Source of the DNA: Cliona cf. orientalis | Taxonomy: Eukaryota > Porifera > Demospongiae > Clionaida > Clionaidae | DNA: 64,000 nt | Assembly (NCBI GenBank): GCA_963930775.1 | Contig: OZ005691.1 | Location: forward strand, 6,755,000-6,818,999 | Direction of reading: 5' to 3' | Shown: piece by piece, positions 1 through 12,510 of the stretch | Layout of the letters: each line of letters starts with the position of its first letter | Position numbering within the stretch: position 1 is the first letter of the stretch | Notes under the pieces: generated by a model | What the model saw: only the letters and a program-made list of their open reading frames with translations | Told to the model about the DNA's origin: nothing | Database searches by the model: none | Translations under genes and position numbers: made by a program

Positions 1-89
1 TGTGCACACTAATAAAAATTATTAACGATTTATAGCACCGCCCACATTTCAAGGCTTATCACTATTCACATCATATCCACCTAAAATTA

Positions 90-530
90 CATCCCCAGTA
101 GCAATTCATTTTTCTGTGGTTATGAGATAATTACCCGAAAATTCAGGGCCTCCATGGAGCCTTTCTGAGACTTGAAAATCGGTAGGAATGTCGAGTATCT
201 GACACATATATTCATTAAAAGCTGAGTGCTACTTTCTCGGACAAGTACCGCTGGCCGAACTTCATGCGTTTTCTTAGCTGACGTAATCCCGGGGATAAAG
301 AAAGCTAGCCTTGCGCTACATATAGCATCATCACAACCGATCTGAAGTTTGGAAGCTGTACTGCACCGTTGAGTTCGTCCCCTGTGATTAAAGCATCGAA
401 ATTTTTCACTGTCGAGGTCGAGTCGGTCTCAGACTCCATCTCTGCGATGGAGGCACCAGCATCAATTTGGCTTGTAGACGCTGCACGCACAATATTGACG
501 ACCTATACCATATTATGCACCATTAGAACT
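90..530. repeat. Dispersed repeat, copy A
   Basis: The block contains CATTTTTCTGTGGTTATGAG, AATTCAGGGCC and CCGATCTGAAGTT, all of which recur near 2640-3210. A third copy, split by other repeats, lies at 62330-62585 and 63605-63785. It ends with a 'gacgacctttacca'-like string that recurs elsewhere in the window. No credible coding frame. It is probably a non-autonomous transposon of unknown class. Confidence 0.7.
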
Positions 531-2630
531 AAGCACCTCTGGGTAATATTGACTCCAGAATGTCACCTTTTCGCATTCTTCAGGCCACCATATTGTAAGT
601 GGACAGTTCAGTCCAATTCTGCCCTGCCGTCGTTTTGAAGTAGCTCGCTTTAGTCGCTGCTGGGGCCATAGCCAGCCATGCCAATGGGCTGTCTGTTAAC
701 GTCCCATGTCCAGCGATGCCGAGAAAGAAAAAATTTAGCTTGGGTCAAATGGCTTCTGGTCACCTCCCACTCATATGCACACACGCACGGACAACTATAA
801 TCCTAGTATAATGAACTGGTAACGATAGTATAATGATATAATGAAAATGATATGTATTAGCTAAAATTAATGATTTTAGCCTGGGGATTAGGCTACTGTT
901 GCACTGTGCATCTTTCTTTGCCCTTGGCAGCCCAATAATAGACCTACCACTCTAAGAGGTCTATATAAGTGAATTGAGAGGTCTCTAAGTGAAATAATGG
1001 ACCTCCAACTGACCAATCAGATTGCTGTATTTGTTACAACTACAGTGTATATTCTAAAGCTCACTATTACTTGCTCTCATCCAAAAAATTTTTAACTTAC
1101 ATAGGTTTCTCCTGTAATATCCACATAATTGCATTTCTGACTGATACAGGCCTTCACCACTGGTTCACCGTACAACTGAAACTAATGAAAAACAATCATT
1201 GACAACAAGTTATTATAACACGTGCACACTCCAAATACTAGCTGTTGGCCAAGTTTGCAAAGGCCCATGTACAATGTACACAGGTATGGGTAGCTACCAA
1301 TAAAATTTGGTCACAATACTAGAGCTCTGAAGAGCACATCACCCCCCCCCCCCCCCCCCCCGGCGCTAGTTGCATCCTGCTTGCATCCATTTGCAGCAGA
1401 GTGCATTTGCAGGATCTGTAGCATGAGCCCTGTTGACGACTTTTACTTACATACTGTGCTAGGTTGTGTGCATGCCTATCGCACATGGCCTGCAGTGCGA
1501 TAGGCATGATCAACAAACGTGGTGTTTGCAACGTTTGTGGGGCTTACCAAAAGATTCGAAGCATAATGAAGCAAGTTTTTTGACGGATATGTCGTGATCA
1601 TGAGTCGCTCAGATGTCGACCAAGATCTCCAGATTCAGTGATTTTATGCTGATAGACGACGATAGGCAGACACAACCAATTAGTTTAACCCTTGCACATG
1701 TGCATGGGGTAATAACCCTATTAGGAGAACAGCTGTTTATTTCTTTCTGTGTCAACATAGGAGTGGGTTGGAAATGGAGCTACAATATGGACATACCAAG
1801 TGCAAGGTACCGTACGTGTATAATGGAAAGTTTTCACTGGTGCAAAATTTTGGAAATGCACGCTAGCCCTTCAAAAGATATTTTTGTGGTTTTAATTTTC
1901 ACACCATCTCCATGTCACGACCACACCCTGTCCATTGTGCACATGCAGCTGCATGTATGATGTCCCGTTTTGCCGACCATTTAAATTTCGCGGCATACAA
2001 CTGATCCATGAAAAAATTGCATGCGAAAATGTCCTGCTGTGCAGTAATTAATGATGCTTGCACCATGAGTAATTGCCAAGAATTTACTTTTTATTATGTT
2101 GGGGGTACAGGATCATGGATGATGTTTTTTGTAACAAGCTCTATGCTTTACTACCTGGCAACGATACTTGCATGAGAGTACATGATATGATGATAGTCCA
2201 ACTTAAAGGCCATGAAATGGCTCTAACAGGCCAAGTGAGTCCTCAATCTTATGATGACCAATCCTAGAAACGTCATAATATTCAGTTAACAATCTTTTCC
2301 ATTTGTGCAATAAGACAATGGAAAAGAGTATCCAGCTGAAGTCAGGCCCTCCAAACTGCAGTTGGATGTTCTTACCACTGGCCACGGGCTACTGGACCTC
2401 TTGGAGTTGGAGCAGAATGAATTTGGAGAATCTGGGTTCAATTCTCTGCTGAATCTCAACTTCTTTCAAAAGCTACATAGTTAATTCCATCTTTCAACTA
2501 AAATCAAAGCCAGGGCTATATTTAGCATACTTCTAGAGTGATGGTTATGTACTCAACGATGCAGGAACTAACTACAGAGGAGGTTGGACACGATCATGAG
2601 CACAAAAAATGGGCATATTGCTCCATAATA
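531..2630. other. Non-coding stretch, mostly repeats
   Basis: No gene supported. It holds a run of C at about 1341-1361 and one copy of another dispersed repeat (about 1490-1720). The remainder is AT-rich DNA in which I see no exon of the flanking dehydrogenase-like gene. Confidence 0.5.
1490..1720. repeat. Dispersed repeat with CTTACCAAA/GATTCGAAGCATAATG, copy 1
   Basis: The string GATTCGAAGCATAATGAA recurs at about 14520. The element ends in 'taacccttgcacatgtgcatggggtaat', a form close to the ends at 14700 and 25970 ('ccttgtgcatgcgcgcggggtaat'). A related terminus appears at 48720. These look like diverged copies of one non-autonomous family. Confidence 0.6.
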
Positions 2631-3215
2631 TTTATTATGTCCTTGGTAACAATTAACTTTTCTGCGGTTATTAGGTAATTATGATGTAATTATGATGAAA
2701 CCTATGGTGTAATCTCTTAGGTAATCTATGAGGTAATTATGAGAAAATTCAGAGCCTCGATGGAGCCTTTCTGAGACTCGAAATTCAGTGAATATGTAGA
2801 GTATCTTGTGCGTGTATCCAGCAAATACCTTACAAGCAGCGTGTTGCCTTCTCTGACGAACAGCGACGGCCGAACTTCACACGTTCTCTTGGCTGACGTA
2901 ATCCCGTGGATATATAGATAGCCCTGCGATTATATAGAGCACGCACTAGTCTGGCGGGCCAGCCCCTCTCTTGAAGGGGCTGGCCCGCCAGACTAACCAC
3001 GCACAGCGTACCGATCTGAAGTTCGGAAGCTGTACTGCGCTGTTGAGTTCTTCTCAGCTTTGAAACTTTTCACTGTCGAGATCGAGAGCCACTCTCAGAC
3101 TCCAGATGATCAGAGTCTAGTCTGCGACTGAGGCGTACTGTAGCTGTACCGTGAACCCACTATATTGACGACCTTTACCACACGCACCATTTCCACTATG
3201 CAGCTACCAAGGACA
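2630..3215. repeat. Dispersed repeat, copy B, with an inserted hairpin
   Basis: Second copy of the 90-530 repeat: TTTTCTGCGGTTATTAGG, AATTCAGAGCCTCGATGG, CCGATCTGAAGTTCGG. It is interrupted at about 2951-2996 by a near-perfect palindrome built on TCTGGCGGGCCAGCCCC. Copy A lacks this hairpin at the same place, so it is a later insertion. Confidence 0.7.
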
Positions 3216-3489
3216 TGGTGAAGTTTTCATTATAACACTGTACAAAACTTGCAATACATGTACAATTGATTCTCATCCCCATGGACCCATCCCAATTTTT
3301 ACAGGCGAATTTGCTATTGTGTGTGCACAGTAGCGACCCTTTACCAAATATCAAGAAAAATATAGTGTACTGATGAAAAATACCCCAATCTTTGGAAAAA
3401 GGTGCAAGTAAGTTATTTTATATGGCCTTAAAGATGTGAAACCATGTTGAAATCCACAAGAACAGAAGATCCAGTGCCATACCCCACCT

Positions 3490-3835
3490 TAGTCTGCTGG
3501 GCTAGTCTCGTTCCCAGGCCCTTCAAGAGGAGGAGGAGGAGAGAGGGCCTGGTACACATTGCACATGCATGTGCCGGGGACCCCAGAAAAATGCAGATAC
3601 TATCATATGCATGTACTCTCCGTTTATCACCCATAGAATTGTACGTCATGCATGCAGAACCCATGAAATGATCACTACGGTAATGCGACCGGTCGCTATG
3701 GAGACCCCAGCGCATGCATGTGCAGTGTTTACCAGGCTCTTTCTCCTCCTCCTCTTGAAGGGCCTGGAAATGAGGCTATCTGGCGGGCCAGCCCCTTCCC
3801 TGTTGTGAAGGGGCTGGCCCACCAGACTAACCCCA
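3490..3835. repeat. Fold-back element (CTAGTCT-type)
   Basis: The left side reads GCTAGTCTCGTTCCCAGGCC CTTCAAGAGG and the right side CCTCTTGAAGGGCCTGG. It is followed by a second hairpin built on GGCGGGCCAGCCCCTTC / GAAGGGGCTGGCCCACC that ends in AGACTAAC. It belongs to the same hairpin style as 2951-2996, 10200-10345, 19243-19333 and 51594-51670. Confidence 0.65.
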
Positions 3836-4914
3836 CCTGTCCACCCCGTGAACTTCTTTCAAATTGAAAAAATTTGGTCCTCAGAATATATGGCAACACC
3901 AAAGACAGTACAAGTATGATTCTAGCATGCTTCTTTCACGGTTACAACATTAGATCTCTGTTTCAGCTTCAGATTTAGCCATAGTTTACACATCCCTACC
4001 AGGTACACTCACAAATGGCATTCTTTTGAACATGTACTATAGTTGCATACCAAGGTAAGGCAACTGCAAATAAATTAAAACAGGACAACAGGCAGAATAG
4101 TACAAGACTTTAATTCCGAGCGAAGCGAGGTCCTCTACTCGGACTTGGCCGAGATCGTATGGCTTCAATGGCTACTTTTCGTGTGCCCTCTAAAATTTCA
4201 TTCTTGCTCGCCACGGTGAATCAAGCTCCATCACCAGCTCTAAGGATTTCAAACATGGTCAGCTACATTCATGAAGAACCATGGTAGTCACAGATCCACA
4301 GTTTTTCCGATTTCGTTCAAAGGACCATAAAATGGTATGTCGACTTTAAAACCTCGCCCTTCTTCGTACAATTCGATACTGGTTTCTTTTCAGTAGCAGT
4401 GAACATCAAACATGGATTTCTATCTTGTGAAACTCTCACAGAATGTACGTGGCTACAGCACCGCTGAACTGAATCATCCCCAAAAGTCTTTTTCGCGACG
4501 TTCAAAATGATCATCTTCTGTTGATCGGAGATCTCTGGATCGTTTGCTTACATCAGTGATATTAGACCTTGTGGGCTACCTATTCGCTAACTCTTAGCTT
4601 TAGTGCTATCACCAGCGTCTTTCAGTTGAAACTTTTGCAATCGTAATACTCGACTATGGAGTATCTAACTAAGTTAGCGCAAAACACACCCCCTACATGC
4701 ACGTGGTCAGGAGTACGTACATGCATGGGCCATCTTCATAATTTCCGTTTATTTGAGCTGAGTGAGGATGTTTATGCACGAAGTGTACCGCTAGTTTAAT
4801 TAGGGTGCATGAAACGCTATTTTGTTGGTTATTGACTTTCATCATAATAATCACTCACTCCCTTTGGTACCCAGCAACATTATCAATCTTGGGCTGCTAT
4901 AGGCGATGGCTTAC
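3836..4914. other. Intronic/intergenic DNA without recognisable gene
   Basis: About 4110-4700 is less AT-rich and contains 'ccgagcgaagcgaggtcctc'. It has the look of an old repeat, but I found no second copy here. On the minus strand this is within the third-exon-ward intron of the saccharopine-dehydrogenase-like gene; no further exon could be found. Confidence 0.4.
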
Positions 4915-5272
4915 AGGTCCAACACAGTTAATTATGACAGTACATCTGGCACACATGGCCTCCAGTGAACCCAGGTCAGCAACATCAGCTACCAGAATAT
5001 CAACATCTTCTATCCCTGACGCTGGATTGTGTTAAAAAAAACAGTAACAAGAAGCCTAGTGAATCTCCTAAACTATGAAAAACCCAAATCACACCTTGTA
5101 GTGTTGCTCTAACTTTGGCCTCCTTTCTGCCAGCAGCAGCCCACTTGAGGGAGCTTCGTCCACCTCCCTGCAGCCGATACAGTTCTTCTGCAACGAACTG
5201 ACCGGTAAAACCACTTGCACCAAACAATATCACATCATAATCGCGACTTTTCATGCTTTTACTGTCAGCCAT
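4915..5272 (-). CDS. SCCPDH: Saccharopine dehydrogenase-like oxidoreductase, N-terminal two exons
   Basis: Exon 1 is 5272-5095 and exon 2 is 5021-4915, with GT..AG borders and phases that fit (1 then 0). The product begins MADSKSMKSRDYDVILFGAS and shows the Rossmann motif GASGFTGQFVAEEL. After a short variable stretch comes DILVADVADLGSLEAMC...VIINCVGP, which lines up with the N-terminal NAD(P)-binding half of animal SCCPDH. In that family the next residues are YRFYGEPVV, and no such exon was found between 1 and 4914. The rest of the gene is therefore off the left edge or lost; a donor (GTAAGC) after exon 2 argues that it continues. The family sits on lipid droplets/membranes in animals and its reaction is not well established. 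Confidence 0.8.
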
Positions 5273-5936
5273 GGCTGTCCTACCGCGTGTAGGATCAAGC
5301 TGGGAGTGGCCTCATGTTACGCCCACGAGGTAGCTACACAGCCTCACGCATGCAGAACGAAGCTAAAATTCGATTATCATGATATTAATATCAATGTTCA
5401 TATTCACATTAAAATGAAGCAACTGATCACAATAAAGGACAGACCTGCCTTATACAGTACAGATGTTATCAATAATGTCCATAATAATTATTATACAAGT
5501 ATTGTCAAAGACATAATAATAATTATCATAACAATACAGATAATGCACTTATAAATCTCCTAGCTCCTTCATCCTGTATTATATTATGAGTGATATGCAA
5601 GAATGTGTGCGCATGAGACAGTGAGAGATTGGCAGATTTATAGCCTCACATCAATTAATACAATCACTCCACAAAGGAATTCAGCATGTTAATAATTGCT
5701 CTGCTTTCTCCTTTGCAGGAGAGCCTGGCAATTGCAGTGATATCTTGGTCAGCAGTAAATTAATTAACTGCAAGGTTATATAATCAATCGTATTTATGCT
5801 AATAAAACACAAAATCTAATTAGTGCAATAAAATGAACTTTTCATAATGTATCTTAATGTAGAGTGTGACGACCTTTACCATAAAATCACTCAAAAGTTT
5901 AAAAAAATATTTTAGCATGCGTTCTATTTTGGTATA

Positions 5937-6417
5937 CAGTGGAACCCCGCTTAACAGACACCCCTCAACAGCGGACACCTGCGATATAATGGACAATTCT
6001 GAATGTACGGATTGTATTTCCATAGACTTCAATGTATTATTCAAACCCCCTCAACAGCGGACACCCCGCTATATTCCGTATAACGGACACTTATTTTGGT
6101 CCCATTTGAGCCTGTGCAACAGTGAACAACCTCGCATAACAGACAGATAGGCCACACCCACCATTAAAATCGGTCGGTTTCAGCGATCAGTAACTACAGT
6201 AAAGCCTAAATATGTCTCAAATTCTTGCTTAGAAGCTGTCAGTTAACAGATCTCTCATCAATACGGTCTTTTTCGTCATCCATAGTAGTGCTTTATCATA
6301 GCTTTCCACGATTATAGGAGGGGCATGGTCAACCACTAACCCCTGAGCTAGGGACACCTTGCTAAACCGGACAAACTTTTTGGTTCCAATGGTGTCCGCT
6401 TTAGAGGGGTTCCACTG
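5937..6417. mobile_element. Mariner/pogo-like MITE
   Basis: The terminal inverted repeats begin CAGTGGAACCCC (5937) and end GGGGTTCCACTG (6417). Each is flanked by TA, the target duplication of Tc1/mariner/pogo elements. The 481-bp body has internal repeats of the same theme (CAACAGCGGACACC) but no transposase frame. It lies between the dehydrogenase-like gene and SEH1. Confidence 0.85.
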
Positions 6418-6856
6418 TATAATAGTATAGTGATTACAGTCTCGACATATTACTCCCGTAGGCAAGAGTATGGATTTAGCAGGAGTACCGATTACAGAGT
6501 GAGAATACAATTACAGAGGTATAGTATATAGCCTTAGGGCAAATTCTATACTATTATCAATTAATACTCGTACAGCCAAATAGCACTTGCTGTCGCTCGT
6601 GCTATTACTGACTCGTAAGAGTATAGATTACTGCCTTAATTGTAGTGTGTGATTAATTATAATCATTATTATGATGATGTGTATTATGACAATGTAATAG
6701 TTGCCAGACCTTAATTGGGGCGTGAAATGCTACTACTGTATAGCAGGAAACTTTGGTAAGGTTTTAGTATAGATTGCCAAATTAAAAACTTGCCAATGCA
6801 ACATGCGCCTATACAGTATTCTTGAGCAATATCAGAGAATTTTGGTAAATTTCAGA

Positions 6857-9800
6857 TTACCAGTTTGAGTCTTTCCCCTTGTGTGATGGTCCACTCTGGT
6901 AAGGGGTGCTATAACTTGCTGGTTGCTGTTGAGAAGGAAACATTGAGCCAGATAGGGATGGCATTCCATCTGACTTCAATACGGATATGCACTTCCAGTT
7001 TTCAAGGTAATTTGCTGGCCAAATTAATAATTACAATAATGTGGCAGACAGTGCTTATCTGGCTAAAAATACTTATTTTTTAGGGGGAAACAAAGGAAGA
7101 CATACCAGGGGGGGTGAGTACAGGATCCATCCCTTGCAAAACATGGAAAGCTTAAGCATAACTTGGTGTTTTCCCCCAAGGAAAATTCAAGGCATGACAG
7201 GTGGGCATAGTTTGGGTGGAACCTGTGGCCACAACAAAGCACATGGATTATCCACTTTGTACATAATATTTTCCATGCTGCCTGCATATCAGTCACAATC
7301 TACTGGTCTTAAAGTATTGCTTAGATGGCTTTAGAAAACAGTTATAAGTGTTTTCCCTAGGATACCTAAGGCATATTGCCCCAACAAGCCTTCGGTGCGG
7401 AATTTGCTTTGATGTGGGAATAGAATTAGAGCAAAAGTTATTAGATGTAGGAGACAACTAAAATTAATGTAATGACACTGAATGCACCCTGCTGAGCTCT
7501 ATGTAAATAACCCCTTGGCAGTGGTGTTGAGTTAGCGCACTTGCTTACCTTTCCACAGTCTGACACAGCCATCGTCACCTGAAGAGGCCAAAATAGTCCC
7601 TGTTACATTCCATGTCACCCGCCACACCTGGGCTCCCTGATGGTCAAACTTTGCCGGGTGTCGGACATCTAGTTTTGTGTAGTACCCATGTGCATCGGAA
7701 CTGCATTTGTTGATATAATGTAGAGAGAACAGATAAATGTACACAGATCAATTATACAAAAAAATGTATTCAAACTATGTGGGTATCGTATGGTGGGTAA
7801 TTTTCAGGGGTGCTAATTTTCAAAGTCAGAGAAAGCACTTTAACTTTCATTGTTTTACATCTTTTGACAGCTATCTAGTTAAAGGAATGGAATGCACCAA
7901 CTACATGTATAAGCAGATGACATAATAGATACACAAGCTCAATCTTGCATGGTACGTGCTATACGGTATGATATCACTCAATTTTGTCACTGAGCCACTT
8001 CTACAATAGTACAAAAACTTGAGTATTGAGTTGCTAATGCTGTCAGCTGGATGATAGTAGTGATTGCTACTTGAGAAGAACTGGTTGTGCTTCCATGATG
8101 ATCTTGGCCATGCCCCTCACTTTAATAGCTTCCATGTGTGTTAATACACATACTAGAAAATAACAAAACCCACAAAAATTACAGGCCTACACTGTATGTG
8201 TATAATAGCAACCAGCTACCCAGAATACCTTACTTCTAAATTATCAGCACTCTGTACTGAATTACATGTATAATGTACCATAGAGCTGAAATTTTCATGA
8301 GAGAAAATTTTCACCAAGTCCATCTACCCCTGTATTGCAGAAACATTTCATGCAGTCTACTTATCAATGCTGTAGTATTCTCTATGCAATCATTAACACC
8401 GGACAAAAATTTACGATCAAGTTTTTAAAGCAAGCGGCAAACTTGTTGAAAACTAGTGCATAGTGCGTATACAAAGTTAGCATTCCAAAGCATGATGGAC
8501 ATTATAAATAGGGATGGCCCGGACACCCCCATACATGTATGTGTAATACATTACAAACACCCAAATATCTCCAACAGTTATGTAATGGTGGGTGATAATA
8601 TTATATAAGAGTAGGTATATATAATAGCCTATATGCAAGTCAAGAATACTCCAAGGATAGCATAAACAAGTCGACATCAATGGTTGCATGATAATAGAGA
8701 AAAGCAAGCGTAGGGTGGATGTGATTATCCCTAAAAATCTTTGTTTGTGTGCTTTTTGGCATTGCCACCCCTACTTCATCCTTCAACTTTATTTATACTT
8801 GTTATAATAATTGAGATGCCAAATGAAATTTCATCACACTATGGCCAAGAGTATACTCTTGCTATGGCACTCGGCAATAAACTGGAGTAGATACTAATGC
8901 ATGTATCCTTGTGCTGAAATTTTAGCTACATTTTCTAATATTATTAAAATAATCTTAGCAATAGTAGAGCATACCCTGAAGGAGAGAGGTGGATAATGTC
9001 CACATCCTTTGATGCCACAGCCAACATATGGTATGATCTACAGTGCAAACAATGATAGTAACTTAAACACCCGACAGACATAACACACCTTCCCAAGTTG
9101 GGTGCAAAAGCAACATCATGAACAGGATCAAACACAACTCCAACAATACTGTGAATATTTTGCCACTTTCTGAAATCATAATCGCAAGTTATCATCTACA
9201 ACATACAACGATGTGTATACAACTCGCCAGCTTGCTCACCTGGTATCTTCACTGTATTCAAATATTTGTAGTCTTGATGAAGCAACAGCTCCTGGATCAT
9301 CTATGCCTACCACTATCATTGGGGGATGAATCCTGAGTATACATGTACATGTATATGCATGTTCAATTAGTGGGTACAGTATTACATGGAGATACAGTCC
9401 ACCTTTTAACTATAACATTTACTTTTCTACTGTAAAGTTAGTATCCATTACTGGTTCACAGGGAAGTTCATGACAAAATACACACAGCTAGTGGCTGCTA
9501 GCAATTTTCATCAGAAAAGACTAAGAAATGTCCAGAGATACGTGTACGATGATCCAATTATGTATGCATGACCATACTGTTTACTGGACTAACCTCGAAG
9601 GATTCCACGAAAGACAACTGGTACCTGGCTTACAACTTAGTACATGCTACAGAAATAAACAGTCAAGATGATCATTAATTCATCCATTAGACTCACAAGA
9701 AGAGACCACTGACTGAGGTTCATAACATCAGGAGCCTCATAAATTCTTAGCTGCCCATCTGTGGAGCAAGTTGCCTGGATAGACATATTCACCATACATT

Positions 9801-10928
9801 GTACACCACAAATTCAATGCTTCCCTTACCAACTGTAGTCCGAGGTGCTTGGGGGCAAACTTGACATCGTTTACTTCAGTTCTGCTGTCCACAAGGCTTG
9901 CTCTCTTCACCTAATGGAGAGAAAATAGTTGTACTTAATGAAGCTCCGGATATAATGGCCAATTAGTACCCAATGAGTTTCCGCTGTAGCTTGAGTTGAC
10001 CGTTTTTGATCTCCAACTAAATTATTGACAATCAAAACATACATGTACATGTACGGCCCCACACAGGACAACTGCAGTAAATCAGGGGCAAGGGAAAGGG
10101 TGGCAAATTTTATTACTGGATACCATCTCCTATAATAGTAAACGGGGGTGCATTTACATATCACCCCTCCTCGGCCAATCCTAGTCTTGTGTCCAGCTAG
10201 TCTCGCAAGCCATACTCTTCAATCTCCGAGAGAAAGAGGGTACGAGACATCATGTAAAATGCCTCATTATTGCATTCCAGCAGCACAAACCTAAGTATGC
10301 AGTTACCAGACCATCTCTCTCTCAGATTGAAGGGTGTGGCTTGTGAGACTAGTGCCCAGACTCTTTAATTGTAAGTGCTGCTTACAAGCTAACCTTGTTC
10401 TTCCCAAATAGCAACAGTTCGATCAAAAGAGCATGTTGCTAACACCTGCCCAAACTCAGGATGGGCCCATGTCACTCTCCACACAGAACCTGCATGACAC
10501 TGTGTATCACAGAGTTCAGGTGTTATAATCGACAAGGAAGTCCAGTAATCCACAATTACCTTCCAGCTGGCCTTGCACTGCCACTGCCCATCTTCTCCTC
10601 TGTCTAACACCTACATGTATAAATAATGATATAATTATTTACATACGAAATTATGCACCTATATCCAGAGCATATTAAACGAGGACTATATTTACAATTG
10701 CAACGATACATTTATGATGTATATGTTAAGTTAGAGCATGGACTTTGATAGTTCTACTATTAAAGCACTACACGAGTGCATGGGTGGTATTTTAAATAAT
10801 GCCCACCACGCTATTACCTTGACACTTTGATCACTGGAACAAGTAGCCATGCGTTTTCCATAGAAGTCGTAGGCCACATCATGAATCAGATCCTTATGAT
10901 CGGTGGGGATATTTTTGGCTACGAACAT
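6857..10928 (-). CDS. SEH1L: Nucleoporin SEH1 (WD40 protein), 12 exons, complete
   Basis: Exons: 10928-10818, 10610-10560, 10499-10394, 10016-9970, 9910-9830, 9774-9697, 9646-9594, 9332-9240, 9169-9089, 9037-8975, 7700-7549, 7014-6857. Phases close exactly, giving 357 aa (human SEH1 is 360). Diagnostic stretches in order: [111 protein letters not shown] and NWKC near the end. The fourth exon is only 47 bp. SEH1 is a beta-propeller shared by the nuclear pore Y-complex and the GATOR2 complex of TORC1 signalling. The start is the conserved MFVAKNI. Its introns hold a MITE (7786-8150), half of a long-inverted-repeat element (8690-8805) and a fold-back (10200-10345). Nothing suggests a defect. Confidence 0.95.
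7786..8150. mobile_element. MITE in SEH1 intron (GGGTAATTTTC family)
   Basis: It starts 'tatggtgggtaattttcaggggtgctaattttc', nearly the same as the left end of the better preserved element at 63142. Both contain AGCTGGATGA...TAGTG and 'ttggccatgcccc/ttgtggccacgcc'. The right terminus is degraded here. Confidence 0.6.
8690..8805. repeat. Single arm of a long-inverted-repeat element
   Basis: 'agaaaagcaagcgtagggtgg...tttgtttgtgtgctttttggcattgccacccctacttcatccttcaactttat' matches one arm of the fold-back at 27759-28134. Only one arm is seen here. Confidence 0.6.
10196..10350. repeat. Fold-back element in SEH1 intron 3
   Basis: The arms are CTAGTCTCGCAAGCCATACTC / ...TGTGGCTTGTGAGACTAG, with a second inner pairing of CTTCAATCTCCGAGAGA against TCTCTCTCAGATTGAAG. 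It is non-coding. Confidence 0.7.
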
Positions 10929-11101
10929 ACTTGGACCAGTCGAGCCTCAGGCTATCTACTACGTAGCCACGCCCACGCAATAGCGGAGGTGGAACTTATT
11001 ATTACCCCGTACCCATTCTAATTAAGGCGCCTCTCTCATGAACGCGCCACTCACGCCAGAATCCTAATTTTCGCGCTCTAAGGTATGCGCCATGTTCCTA
11101 A
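10929..11101. promoter_or_regulatory. Upstream region of SEH1
   Basis: This is the DNA immediately 5' of the SEH1 start codon. It has CCACGCCCACGC at 10976 and several GCGCCAC strings, but no TATA box near the start. Assignment as promoter rests on position only. Confidence 0.35.
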
Positions 11102-11328
11102 TTACCGTATTTCTTCTAAAAATTCGGCCCTTCTAATTATTCGGCACCCTTTACCGAATGATTGAATATAGTCTCTAATTTTTCGGCAAAGGTCGTCATG
11201 TGTATATGCTATAAACGGGAATGGAATGCGCACGCAGACGGAATGTTGAATATTAACCTCTAAAAATTCGGCGAAGCTAAAGCAATATTGTTATTTTCAT
11301 GCCGAATTTTTAGAAGAAATACGGTAAT
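11102..11328. mobile_element. 227-bp MITE with 27-bp inverted ends
   Basis: The left end TTACCGTATTTCTTCTAAAA runs on into ATTCGGC, and the right end reads GCCGAATTTTTAGAAGAAAT then ACGGTAA, an almost perfect inverted repeat. The interior repeats TTCGGC several times. TA-type flanks are consistent with a Tc1/mariner-like parent. No coding capacity. Confidence 0.85.
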
Positions 11329-11639
11329 ATTTTTTTTCCAGGTGCGTTCTAATTAGAGCGATACAGGTATAAGCCCTGGAAGCCACGTTTTTCACACTTT
11401 CCGTCTAATTACAACGCGGCTCTAAAAGATGCGCCACCTGGACCAGAATGTTTACTTCCGTACTCTAACTATGCGCCACCCAAGATCGGTATACCGTACC
11501 GGTAATTATTTTTAGTGATGTGTTAAGGTACCATTAAATTGCGTGGGCGTGAGGTGGGGGATATGACACCTAAACCACATCAAAGTCATTAGTGAGGTGC
11601 ATGTTGTGTAACCACGCCCTTTTAATTGCACAGGTCTCA

Positions 11640-12510
11640 GGGGTGTGGCTGCTAGAGCCGGAAGTGTTCATTTAATATCCTCCATGGACCGGAAGCCGAG
11701 CCGGAAGGGAGGGGCCAGGCCACGCCCAAAACAGCCCCACCCTGTTCCCCAAGGACCACCATTCTCAATCAAGTGCCTACTAACCACCGGATGTCCACCG
11801 GAAGCCCACAATCAATGCCAATTAAAACACACAGCTTCCTCAAGGCCAAAACACACACAAACACTTGGAGGCCGTTCTGCCACACCGCCCACGCAAGAGC
11901 TCACCTCATTTCCTGTGTGGGCGGAGTAACAACACGTCATCGCAACCACATCCGCTTCAAACCATCGTCAGCTTCCGTCCAGCCGTACAGGCCCCTCGAT
12001 CGCACCGCCGTACAGTGCCTCATTAACAGACATGGCCTCACCTTTGACCTCCTGCCACGCCCCCAAAGCCTCCTCGCGGGGTTCAAAGGTCACCGCCGCT
12101 TCCGGGACACGCCCACCTATCGCCGAGGCCAAGTCCCAGGCGCCGATGTCCAAGCACTGGCCCGTGAAGCCACGCCCAATCGGAAGCAATAAAACCTGCA
12201 TTAACGCACACGCACACACTCCACACAGTGCCAGGAACACGCCCACATGCTTAATTAGGCCTAATAAGCTTTTTTTTTTGTCGTTGCGGTTAATAGTTAA
12301 GAAAGAATGCTTTGATCTTGCTTTGATGTGGGCAATTACCGGCCTTTTCTTCAGGGGCCACTTCCGGTCGCTAATTACACGCGCATAATCATCCCTGGCC
12401 GATTCTGGACACGCCCACCTTCGACCAAAAGCACTCGTATGGCCTCTTCGGCCACGCCCCTTCACGATTCGCTAATTGAATTAGCCATTCCTGACGCTCA
12501 CGCCCACGCA
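11640..12510. promoter_or_regulatory. GC-rich island with dense CACGCCC and CCGGAAG motifs
   Basis: The island has eight CACGCCC (KLF/Sp-like) motifs: 11721, 12056, 12108, 12171, 12238, 12410, 12453 and 12499. Six CCGGAAG/CTTCCGG (ETS-like) motifs lie at 11658, 11689, 11701, 11798, 12099 and 12361. Base composition is far above the AT-rich surroundings. A 165-codon open frame on the minus strand (12465-11968) contains one hydrophobic segment but resembles no family I know. The island lies 0.7 kb upstream of SEH1 and 1.4 kb past the 3' end of SACM1L. It could be a CpG-island regulatory block or an unrecognised GC-rich gene. Confidence 0.45.

Noticed and set aside
11968-12465. 165-codon minus-strand frame in the GC island as a gene
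   Set aside because: No homology recognised, no convincing splice partners, and long open frames arise by chance in GC-rich DNA; kept only as part of the island.
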